Of a stretch of 64,000 nt of DNA, positions 1 to 8,172 are shown piece after piece (position 1 is the stretch's first letter; each line of letters starts with the position of its first letter). The DNA is from RGIG5050 sp045636065 (lineage in GTDB: Bacteria; Verrucomicrobiota; Kiritimatiellia; RFP12; UBA1067): assembly GCA_045636065.1 (NCBI GenBank), contig JAZTWW010000043.1, forward strand, positions 14,082-78,081, in the 5' to 3' direction. The notes beneath the pieces are model-generated. The model had not been told where the DNA came from. It did not search any database and saw only the letters and a program-made list of their open reading frames with translations. A program made the translations under genes and the position numbers.

Positions 1-2
1 TG

Positions 3-251
3 GACGGAAAGGACGGCCTCAAGAAGAACGGCACCCGCGGCTGGGGCGTCTTTTCGGGATGGCGCTCGGGCGACACGAAGCGGAGCAACAACGCCGTGCG
101 CACCGAGCTCCTGAAGGCGCTTGGGCGGGCCTTCCATCTCGAAGGCGTCGGCGAGCTGTCCGGCAAGGCGACGTTCTCCGAGGCATTCATGAACAGGCTG
201 GCGGAGATCATCGGCCCCGAATTCAAGCGCGATGACTTCTGCACGCAGTGA
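3..251 (+). pseudogene. 3' end of truncated effector-like gene
   Basis: An open frame enters from the left edge and stops at TGA 249-251 after 82 visible codons. It contains NNAVRTELLKALGRAF, an FMNRLAEIIG stretch and FKRDDF. These align with residues 56-105 of the 543-aa protein at 16880 (NNAVRTELLKSLGRAF, FMRRLEEILG, FKRGDF). In that protein the sequence continues for over 400 residues, through GKPLTQRRI and a duplicated domain, whereas here the frame ends just after FKRDDF. I read it as the 5' part of a paralogous type III effector-like gene that was truncated. Its true start is outside the window. A short natural protein made only of this module cannot be excluded. Confidence 0.55.
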
Positions 252-288
252 TTCCAGCAAACCATTTCGGGCAACAGGAGGTAAGACC

Positions 289-3200
289 ATGTCGATCAAC
301 TTGTCTAACGTTAACATCACGATCCAGCAGTTTCAGGAGATCGCGTCCGGCAAGTATAACGCCGGCGAGGTCAAGCTGACGAGTGAAACGTCGCTCGGCA
401 AGATCAACAATCACGTCGGTTACGGCGGAACAAACAACGATACGATTTCGCACGACGAGGTGCTGGCCATCAAGGACGCCTTCGTGCGCGCGCTCTCAAA
501 AAGCGGTGTGGGGGTGAACGCCTTGGCCGAGATTCGCCGCCGCATCGGGCTCGCGCCCGATCCCTTGTCGCCCAAGGCGCTCGTGGAACGCAGCATCCGG
601 CCGCTTTCGCGCCAGCAGATCCGCAGCATTCTCGACGAGCACAGGGACGAAATCAACCTCGCGACGGGAGCACAGACGGTTCGCACCCACGCCGAAATCT
701 ACGCGCGGCACGGCGACGAGGCCATCGCGCGCTACGAGCGGACGCGTCGCGCCGTCAACATCGCGTTCATGCAGAGCCGCAACCTCGACGGGAACCGCCG
801 TATCCTCGACCTCCAGCGCGTAATCGCGGGTGACATCCATTTCTGCACTGGCGAAGACCGTACGCGCCTCATCTCGTCCGCCGAGATGCTGCGCGCCGAA
901 ATCCTGCGGCTCGCCGGGAACGGCGCTCTCTCCGAAGATCCCAATTCCACCATCACGGTCAGGAAGGGCGATGGCTCTACGGTTACGCTCGGGCTGGGCA
1001 TGAGCAAACGGGATTTCATAGATAAGCTCGACGACAGGCTCCTGCAGCTGAGGTCCGACCGCCAGGCGCCGCAGTCGACGATCGACGCGCATAACGAATA
1101 CCGGCTCGCCAAGGCGGGCGGCGCGGAGGGCAAGGCGAATTGGCTCGCGTCGTTGCAGGACAATCCGCTCGGCGGCTTCAAGGCGCGCGCGGTGGCCGTG
1201 GGCATGCTCGTGGAGTTCGGCATACTGGACAACGCATCGCTGGCGCTTCTCAACAAGGTTTCCGACCAGGATGCCATCACGTTCGTTTCGTTTTTGATGA
1301 CGAATCCGGACAGCCTCAAGGGCCAGCAGCTCAGAGACAGCGCGGCGTTCCAGCATCTCGTGCAGCAGGCGGCGGCGAACGCGCAGGTGCCGCAGAACCG
1401 CCAGGCCTACATTCCGGTGCCCTCGCCGGAAGAGTTCAACCAGGAACTGAACGACAAGCTCAGGGGCAACCTCGACCGGGCGCCGCTCCGGTTCAAGCGG
1501 ATGGTGGACGAAATGCGCAGCGAATTGACCGCAGCCTTCGGCGCGGAGGCCGTCCCCGCCAACATGAGGATCGGCGATATGGGCGTGAGCAACCAGCTTT
1601 ACACAGCACTCGCCGGCGACAACAATCGCCTTCAGGACTACGCCACCCCGGAAGCGCTCAAGGCGCGACTCATGCCGGAGGCCCGCAAAGAATGCGCAAA
1701 GCGATTCTTTGCTGCTGCGCTCACGCCGATGCTCAAGCTGTATGGACTGCCGGAGGTCGTTGCCACCGCCGTGACCAACAATCTCTTCAACCGCCATCCG
1801 GAAATCTGCGAGCGCCTTTTGCAGGCGCGCAATCCAACCGAAGCGTCGGCAATCGTGGGCGGATTCAAGAACGAAATCGACGAAGCGATGCGCCGCAAGG
1901 CGGCAGTGGACAGCTGCAAGGCGAATGTCCAGGGTTGGGCTCGCGAGGAAATGGCTCGGCAAATGGGGATTCCGGTAGCCTCGCTCGAGGGCATGGGGGT
2001 GAACTTCAACCAATTGGTCGCGAAAGCGAGCCGCCTCGCCTCAAAGATCTGCGACGGCGAAGACGCGGCCAACACGGACGCGGAGATCGAAACCAAGTTC
2101 CGCGCAATGGCGCGCGCCGCCGCAACCGAGCGCGCCACGCTCCTCGCCCAGGCCGACGGTCTCGAAGGCGTCTCGCCGCAGACGCGCGACGAAATCAAGC
2201 GCCAGCTGATGATGATCGACGTGGTGACGGGCCTCGACCTCGCCGCGATCAAGGCCGCGCTCGGCGACGTGCATGCCGGCGACCTCATGCCCGCGCTGGA
2301 GGACGGCTCCGCGCGCAACGACGCGCTGAACATGCTGGGCACTGTGGGCCAGCGCGTCAAGGGCGCCGCGGCGGCGTACATCAATGCGAACAACGGCACG
2401 CCGGAGCTGCTGCAGGCCGTCACGAAGATCATGCTCGCCATTGCCGTCTGCGACCAGCCGGGGCTGGTGGACCGGCTTGACCAGTTCATGAACCGCCCGG
2501 AAATGTTCGGAGTGAACCTCGCCGACCTGACCCGGATCGATGGACTGCCCGACATCGCGCTCCATGCGGACATTTTCATGACGATCGTGCCCGAAGAGGG
2601 CTTTTCGGCCGACAGCGCGGCGATCGCCGGCGGCATCGCGACCGGCCGCCTGCCTCCGCTCGCGGCGCAGGCCATAAACCGTGCGTTCGCGGATCTGGGG
2701 CTCGCCAACCTCTCCGCCGAGGCCAAGACGGCCATGCTCGCCGGTGCCGCAGGCCAGGCGCTCGCCGCCCAGGTGCGTGCGCTCCGGATTCCCTGCACGC
2801 CCACCGTGCTGCGCGGTCTCGCCCGGATGCATTTCGCCAATGCCGCCGCAGTCGAGGCCGCCAAGCGCTATGCCGCGGTTCTCGGCCAGACGCATGGCCT
2901 GGAAGTGGACGCGGATTCCGCGCGGCGGACCCAGGAGGCGCTCTTCGCGCGCTTCCCCGATCTCGCAGGCAAGGTCGCGACCGCCATGTCCAACGCCGCC
3001 GCCCGCGGCGAGAACGCCAGGATTGCGGCCAACAACGTGCTCAAGGACTACACAAAGGAAATAGAAATTGCCATCCGCGCCTTCCGCGATGTGACGCTCG
3101 CGGACGCCGGTGCGCTCGAGACCGCTGCCGCCAGGATTGCCGACCGGACCGGACTCGACGAAAACACCGTCCGTTCCCGGCTCGACCTTGGCGCTTTGAG

Positions 3201-6200
3201 CTTCGCCGGCGGCGGGGTGTTCGCCAATTTGCGCGACGGTATCGGACGGGATCTCGCCAACCCCAACGTTCCTCTCGAACGTCCGGAAGACTACGACCTT
3301 GCCGGCATCCGGGAACGGTGCAACCAGGAGCTGGAGCGCTTCATCGAACAGAAAGCGGGTGTGATTGCCGCCATCGACACGCTTGGCGCGGGCGATGCCG
3401 TGAAGGGCGAACTCGTAAGCCAGGCGCTCGCCAAACGCGACTGGAATGATCCCGAAATCGTGAATACGGCGCGCCAGATCCTGTCTGGTCCGGCCATGCA
3501 GGCGCAGATCGCCGTGCTCGGCAGCGTGCTCAAGCCGGAGAATCTTGCGAATCTGCCGAATGAAGACGTTCTCCGGGCCGTGGAGCGGTTCGCCGCCGCG
3601 GTCAACGGCGCGATCGGGAACGCCAATCCGCATGCCGCAATCGTGCGCGACATCATCGTCCATGCGGTCGTCGGCCAGCTCGGGGAAACGTTCGCCACGA
3701 CGATGGAAAAGCTGGTCGCGACCGGACGCTTCGACCAGATCGATCGGATGGCGGCGGGCAAAGCCGGCGATGATGCCGTTTACGCCAAGCGCTTCATCGG
3801 AATTGCCTACGCGAACCTCGCGAACGAATGGACTACGGACGACATCGCGGGCCGGTTCGGCGCCGGCGATCCCGACCGGGAACTCAAGGCCAGGGTCAAG
3901 GCTGCTGTGACGAAGGGGCCGGAACTCTTCGCGAAGTATTCCGTCGGGCTTGAAGAAGCGCAGAAGGCGATACTCAAGGCGTTCATCGCCACGCTCGATC
4001 TGCGCACGGATACGCTCTCCGCCAGCGAATGGGCGATCCGGATGAAACTCGTCGAATTCCGCATCGCGGGCGAAGGCTTCACCACCGAAGGTTCGGCGGC
4101 GAGGGCCGAGGCGCTTGCGCTTGGCTACGCGCCGGGCGAACTCGCCAGGCTCCAGCAGGTGGCGGACTTCTATCGCCAGGCCACGAACTGCACGGATGTC
4201 GAGGCGTACATGGCCGCGATCAATCCCAAGAGCGATGCGCGCCGTCTCTTCGCCTTCGGCGGACGGTTTGTATCGTCGGCCGAAAACTTCGCCGCCGGGC
4301 TCCGGCTGCAGCGCGAATTCAAGGCGTGGTTCGCCGAAACCGCCGCCCTGGTGCAACAGCACCGTAACCAGCCCCAGGACGGCGGCAGCATCACCGTGAT
4401 CCATGCCGATCCGCTGCTCTTCAAGCCGGAAGCCGCCATTGCCTTCGAAAAGTTCCTCTTCGAGGAAATAGCGCTCAACGAGGCGCTGCCGCTAGACGCG
4501 GAGAATCCGCGCGCCGTTTTCGAGATGGAGGCCAACCCCGCCACGCGATTCATCGGGCGCGGCTACACCAACGGCTGCATCGCCACGGTGGCGCAGATTC
4601 CGCCCGAAAAGCGCTCGTTCATGTACAAGGTGTTCGACCTCATCGCGCCGCTCGGTGCGAACCGCGTGCAGGCGCAGGTGCGCGGACTCGGTCTCAACGA
4701 TTCGGTGGAGCTCATAGCGCGCATCTTCCGCAACTACGACCAGATCGCGGAGATGGACCGTACCGGCACGCTCACCCGCGAAAGCTTCTTTGCGCGGTTC
4801 TATCCGGACGTCCCTGGCGCCGGAAAGATGACGAACCATGAGATCATCCGGGCTTCGACCAATATCGTGCAGACGGCGTTCCGGACCAACCCGGCCAAAA
4901 TCGTGGCTGGATCGTCCTATGTCACCGACTGCGGCCTTACCGCCACCGAAGCGGTGGAAGCGGTCAATTCCGGCAAGATCGTTCAGCGCGCGCCTTACGT
5001 GGCCGCCGGTACGGTCTCCATCTCCGAATTCGGCACGCCTGCCGGCGCGCGCAGCCAGGCCGTCCTGGATCTGCTCCGGCCATCGTTCCCGACGTTCGGA
5101 CAGGCCGAACTCCCGGCCGTGACCGAAGCCGGCAAGAGTTTCAAGGCGGTCTTCCCAGACACCACCACGCTCACGAGCGCCAACAACGCGCAGGCGAACG
5201 TGATTGCCGAAAAGCTTGCCGAGTTCTGCGGCGATGCGCACCTCGCGCAGCTCGAGAGCGTCTACCTTGCCTTCACGCAGGGCGCGGAAGGTCCAGTCTG
5301 CGGCGCCTTCATGGATCTCGGCATCCATACGAACGAGCATATGCCGCTAACCTACACACTCTCGAAGAACGCCGAGACGGGCGTCATCACCATCCGCTAT
5401 TCCGAGCCGGAAGGTTTTCCGGTCAAGTTCTCGTGGGAGGCTACGATCGACACGGACGGCAAGGTGGCAACCACCCCGATGACGGCCAAAGTGGAATCCA
5501 TTCCGGTCGGGCTGGCGCGCAATGTGGCCGCCGTTGCCGCCCGGCGGATGGGCAAGCAGCTGGGCGAAGCGCAGCTCGGTCGCGCGGCCGAGCTCATCGC
5601 CCAGCACTGCGTGGAAATGAACGTCAAGAACGCCGGGCTTTTCGCGAACTTCATCGTGCAGCTCCCGCTCGACGGAGACGAGAAGGACATCCAGCGTGCG
5701 GTCTCGATGGCGAACTCCATCCGCCAGTGGCGCGACATCGACATTGTCGATCCGACGATTGCAGAGGTCGAAGCCGTCGTCAAGGACGAGGCGATCGACG
5801 ACCTTGCAAGCTACATGGGGCCAAACTACGCCGGCCAGTTCGAGGATCCGAACCCGACGCTCTACAGAGCCTTCGTGGTGGACGTGAATCGCGCCACGGT
5901 CGTGATCGGCGACAAGGTTCATGAAGTCTCCCGGACCAACGTGCCTCAGGCGCTCGCGGAATTCAAGCAGGCGCTCGACGGCAAGCCCAATTCGCAGAAG
6001 GCCATTTCCAGCCTGATGCATCAGGGTTCGGCCATGCGTACGATGCGTCTGCAGATCAAGCAGGATGCCGCGCCGACGGCGAGGCGTCCGCAGCCGCAGT
6101 CGTCCTGCCGACAGCCCGGTGCGGAGAAGTTCGTGAACCGCACAGGCAATCCCGCGCTCTTCCAGGTTCCGATGATTGTCGAAGACCCGACCAGCCGCTA

Positions 6201-6399
6201 CGAGCTGCAACTCTCCGACGACGGCAACACCGCGACGGTGCGCCTTGTCTGGAGCGGCAAGATCAACGTTGGCGTCACGCTCAAGGAGAATCTCGACACA
6301 TTCGGCAAGATCGACGTGACCGAGGAGATCACGCTCGACCTCACCGGCGACAATCCGCGCATCACGGACCTGCACCTCGGACAGAAGATCTCGGCGTAG
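289..6399 (+). CDS. Very large modular effector-like protein (2036 aa)
   Basis: No enzyme family is recognised. ATG 289 is chosen because AGGAGG at 276-281 is well spaced and because the N-terminus then matches the 51-aa gene at 6446 (both contain SG[KR]YNAGEVKL within the first 30 residues). The protein has no signal peptide or membrane helix and is rich in Ala, Arg and Glu helices. Three parts recur in neighbouring proteins. One is a PLSRQQI segment near residue 105, weakly like GKPLTARRI. Another, near residue 1320, is GGRFVSSAENFAAGL (compare GGRFLKSAEAFAEGL in the 18603 protein). The third, near 1690-1730, is a YTLSKNAETG...IRY...FSWEAT module. The extreme C-terminus (ITDLHLGQKISA) resembles that of the pseudogene at 32416. 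Chaperone genes, shared heads and size point to a T3S substrate. That role is inference. Confidence 0.7.
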   Translation: MSINLSNVNITIQQFQEIASGKYNAGEVKLTSETSLGKINNHVGYGGTNNDTISHDEVLAIKDAFVRALSKSGVGVNALAEIRRRIGLAPDPLSPKALVERSIRPLSRQQIRSILDEHRDEINLATGAQTVRTHAEIYARHGDEAIARYERTRRAVNIAFMQSRNLDGNRRILDLQRVIAGDIHFCTGEDRTRLISSAEMLRAEILRLAGNGALSEDPNSTITVRKGDGSTVTLGLGMSKRDFIDKLDDRLLQLRSDRQAPQSTIDAHNEYRLAKAGGAEGKANWLASLQDNPLGGFKARAVAVGMLVEFGILDNASLALLNKVSDQDAITFVSFLMTNPDSLKGQQLRDSAAFQHLVQQAAANAQVPQNRQAYIPVPSPEEFNQELNDKLRGNLDRAPLRFKRMVDEMRSELTAAFGAEAVPANMRIGDMGVSNQLYTALAGDNNRLQDYATPEALKARLMPEARKECAKRFFAAALTPMLKLYGLPEVVATAVTNNLFNRHPEICERLLQARNPTEASAIVGGFKNEIDEAMRRKAAVDSCKANVQGWAREEMARQMGIPVASLEGMGVNFNQLVAKASRLASKICDGEDAANTDAEIETKFRAMARAAATERATLLAQADGLEGVSPQTRDEIKRQLMMIDVVTGLDLAAIKAALGDVHAGDLMPALEDGSARNDALNMLGTVGQRVKGAAAAYINANNGTPELLQAVTKIMLAIAVCDQPGLVDRLDQFMNRPEMFGVNLADLTRIDGLPDIALHADIFMTIVPEEGFSADSAAIAGGIATGRLPPLAAQAINRAFADLGLANLSAEAKTAMLAGAAGQALAAQVRALRIPCTPTVLRGLARMHFANAAAVEAAKRYAAVLGQTHGLEVDADSARRTQEALFARFPDLAGKVATAMSNAAARGENARIAANNVLKDYTKEIEIAIRAFRDVTLADAGALETAAARIADRTGLDENTVRSRLDLGALSFAGGGVFANLRDGIGRDLANPNVPLERPEDYDLAGIRERCNQELERFIEQKAGVIAAIDTLGAGDAVKGELVSQALAKRDWNDPEIVNTARQILSGPAMQAQIAVLGSVLKPENLANLPNEDVLRAVERFAAAVNGAIGNANPHAAIVRDIIVHAVVGQLGETFATTMEKLVATGRFDQIDRMAAGKAGDDAVYAKRFIGIAYANLANEWTTDDIAGRFGAGDPDRELKARVKAAVTKGPELFAKYSVGLEEAQKAILKAFIATLDLRTDTLSASEWAIRMKLVEFRIAGEGFTTEGSAARAEALALGYAPGELARLQQVADFYRQATNCTDVEAYMAAINPKSDARRLFAFGGRFVSSAENFAAGLRLQREFKAWFAETAALVQQHRNQPQDGGSITVIHADPLLFKPEAAIAFEKFLFEEIALNEALPLDAENPRAVFEMEANPATRFIGRGYTNGCIATVAQIPPEKRSFMYKVFDLIAPLGANRVQAQVRGLGLNDSVELIARIFRNYDQIAEMDRTGTLTRESFFARFYPDVPGAGKMTNHEIIRASTNIVQTAFRTNPAKIVAGSSYVTDCGLTATEAVEAVNSGKIVQRAPYVAAGTVSISEFGTPAGARSQAVLDLLRPSFPTFGQAELPAVTEAGKSFKAVFPDTTTLTSANNAQANVIAEKLAEFCGDAHLAQLESVYLAFTQGAEGPVCGAFMDLGIHTNEHMPLTYTLSKNAETGVITIRYSEPEGFPVKFSWEATIDTDGKVATTPMTAKVESIPVGLARNVAAVAARRMGKQLGEAQLGRAAELIAQHCVEMNVKNAGLFANFIVQLPLDGDEKDIQRAVSMANSIRQWRDIDIVDPTIAEVEAVVKDEAIDDLASYMGPNYAGQFEDPNPTLYRAFVVDVNRATVVIGDKVHEVSRTNVPQALAEFKQALDGKPNSQKAISSLMHQGSAMRTMRLQIKQDAAPTARRPQPQSSCRQPGAEKFVNRTGNPALFQVPMIVEDPTSRYELQLSDDGNTATVRLVWSGKINVGVTLKENLDTFGKIDVTEEITLDLTGDNPRITDLHLGQKISA

Positions 6400-6445
6400 C
6401 AAGGTCGACAGAGTGTAAACAAACTTCAAACAGAGTGACAAAGCA

Positions 6446-6601
6446 ATGGCCATCGATCTCAAAAACGTGAACATCTCGCTGAACGAGTTCCAGCGGATCT
6501 CGTCGGGCCGGTACAATGCGGGCGAGGTGAAGCTACGGGATGCGAAGATGATCGAACAGCCGCCGCAACAGCCGCAAGCGCAACCGGTTGCCAATCCGTA
6601 A
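6446..6601 (+). CDS. 51-aa head-only effector remnant
   Basis: ATG 6446 to TAA 6599-6601 encodes 51 residues. The first 30 closely match the N-terminus of the 2036-aa protein upstream (LKNVNIS versus LSNVNIT; SGRYNAGEVKL versus SGKYNAGEVKL). After that the sequence becomes a Pro/Gln-rich tail (PPQQPQAQP) and stops. It looks like an effector N-terminal secretion or chaperone-binding head that has lost its body. It could also be a small secreted protein in its own right. Its TAA stop is also the first triplet of the TAACCT element that serves the next gene. Confidence 0.55.
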   Translation: MAIDLKNVNISLNEFQRISSGRYNAGEVKLRDAKMIEQPPQQPQAQPVANP

Positions 6602-6630
6602 CCTTTTGCCGCGGGGAGTGTATATAGGGC
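6599..6630 (+). promoter_or_regulatory. TAACCT-N13-GTGTA element, copy 1
   Basis: TAACCT at 6599-6604, a 13-nt spacer, then GTGTA at 6618-6622 followed by TATAGGGC. The ATG of the 457-aa gene is 51 nt further on. The first triplet is the stop codon of the 51-aa gene. Nine further copies in this window keep the same spacing, so it is read as a promoter of one regulon. Confidence 0.6.
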
Positions 6631-6672
6631 AGAAAACAATTTCAGAACAACAATCCCAAAAGGAGTAAAACA

Positions 6673-8046
6673 ATGATAAACGCAGTCAGCTACCAGTTCG
6701 AAAGATTCGTGGAATTCGCCCAGGAGCGGGTCAAGGCCGGCAAGGATACGGCCATCGCCAGGACGGGCGAAGTGCGCATCGGAGCAGGCACTCCCCTCGA
6801 GGAGCGCGCGATCTACTCCACCGACAAGACCGACTTCGTCGGCATGACGATCCTTCGCACAAAGGACGCCAAGGCCGCAAACGACGAGGTTCGCGAACTC
6901 TTCAGGAAGTCGATTGCCGAAATGTTCGGTGGGGAGGCGAACATCCCTGACAGCGTCAAGGACGCGATGCTCCTCAAGGACTACGGATCCGGCAAGCCGC
7001 TCACCGCGCGCCGTATCCTCGAGGTCAGCAACGCGATCGAAGCCCTCGACCGTAAAAACATCTTCAGTCCATTCATCGACGAGGACGGCAATCTTGAGAA
7101 GCTGGCTTTTGACAACGGCTTCAAGCGAACCGATTTCGGCAAGCTCAACACGGCGGCCAACTTCCTCATGAAGGAGCTGAACGTCGACGCCAGGACGGCG
7201 CTCGGGGCGGTTGTCACGAATGGGTCCGCGGCCAACCGCGCAATGAACGCCGGCGCGCCGTACATGAAGGACGAAAGGTCGTTCATGCTGGGCTACGACA
7301 TTTTCAACAGGATCGAAGACATCAACAGGGACAACCTCAAGGCCGCCGCCGAAAACGGGATCGCGATTGCGAAAAAGAACCCCGAGACGTCCCAGCGCAT
7401 CTCGACCGAGATCGCCAAAAACCTCAAGCAAAAGTACGAACTGCTGCAACAATACTTGGAGAACTACATCGAGGGGGCAAAACTGCCGAAGGAAATCTTC
7501 TCCGACGCGCTGTCGCACTTCAAGGGTTTTGCCGAGGATATGCGGCTGCTTGACTACTCTGTCAACACCCTCAAAGACATGTCCGACAAGAAAATATACG
7601 AGAATCTGTTCGACAAGGACGTGTCGGCGTACTTTAGGAATTGCCTGCTCCCTCTCGAAATGAAGGTTAAAGGCACCAAGCAGTACACGCCGGAAATGGA
7701 AACGTTCTTCAACCATTTCTACGACCTCTGCAAGGAGCTGCACGAAGAGCACGTCGCGTTTCGCGACGCCTGCGCGAACGCCTTTGCGCAGAACATGCTC
7801 GAGTCCGCGAAGGGCAGGCTCGTCGCCGCAGCGAACGAGGGCGGCATGGCGACCGGCACTTCGAGCGAGCTTCCGGCGGTAATGCTGGACAAGCTCGGAG
7901 AGTTCCTCGCCGAAGACCCGTTCGGCAACCTCGAAAAGGTGGACAAGTTCTGCACCTACCTCGAGAACAACGGCCCGGCGGCTTTCCACGTCGCCGACGG
8001 GAAGGATGTCGACCTCAACTGGGTTTACAGGGAGGTCATCGGGTGA
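6673..8046 (+). CDS. Effector-like protein with EMFGGEANIP/GKPLTARRI module (457 aa)
   Basis: Starts at ATG 6673 after AAAGGAG. The head (FERFVEFAQERVKAGKDTAIAR) is of the same type as those of the 18603 protein (FRTFVEFAEK) and the 32416 pseudogene (FSQFVQFAERQ...DSEAIAR). Residues 82-91 are EMFGGEANIP and 107-115 are GKPLTARRI; both are repeated almost exactly in the 18603 protein. There is no signal peptide. The C-terminal half is mostly predicted helix with no recognised catalytic motif. The upstream TAACCT-N13-GTGTA element and the neighbouring chaperones make it a candidate T3S effector. Its activity is unknown. Confidence 0.65.
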   Translation: MINAVSYQFERFVEFAQERVKAGKDTAIARTGEVRIGAGTPLEERAIYSTDKTDFVGMTILRTKDAKAANDEVRELFRKSIAEMFGGEANIPDSVKDAMLLKDYGSGKPLTARRILEVSNAIEALDRKNIFSPFIDEDGNLEKLAFDNGFKRTDFGKLNTAANFLMKELNVDARTALGAVVTNGSAANRAMNAGAPYMKDERSFMLGYDIFNRIEDINRDNLKAAAENGIAIAKKNPETSQRISTEIAKNLKQKYELLQQYLENYIEGAKLPKEIFSDALSHFKGFAEDMRLLDYSVNTLKDMSDKKIYENLFDKDVSAYFRNCLLPLEMKVKGTKQYTPEMETFFNHFYDLCKELHEEHVAFRDACANAFAQNMLESAKGRLVAAANEGGMATGTSSELPAVMLDKLGEFLAEDPFGNLEKVDKFCTYLENNGPAAFHVADGKDVDLNWVYREVIG

Positions 8047-8130
8047 GGCATCGGACGCCCCCAATGCCAACAAGACGGCGGAGGTGATAAAATGGCTCTC
8101 GACTCAAAGCACCCCATCAAAGTGAAAAAA

Positions 8131-8139
8131 TGGTATAAT
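8131..8139 (+). promoter_or_regulatory. Extended -10 promoter TGGTATAAT
   Basis: TGGTATAAT with no convincing -35, 34 nt before the ATG of the 2692-aa gene. The leader carries AAGGAAGGAGAG as ribosome binding site. Confidence 0.6.
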
Positions 8140-8172
8140 GTCATCCGCAATCCTAAGGAAGGAGAGTAAGAT

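Noticed and set aside
2041..4404. Long open frames on the minus strand opposite the 2036-aa gene (also 9049-12120 and 5347-8073)
   Set aside because: They mirror the codon pattern of high-GC genes on the other strand, are Arg/Gly/His-rich, lack ribosome sites and have no recognisable domains.
6394..6425. An eleventh regulon element before the 51-aa gene
   Set aside because: GTGTAAAC is present at 6413-6420 but there is no TAACCT-like part 13 nt upstream.
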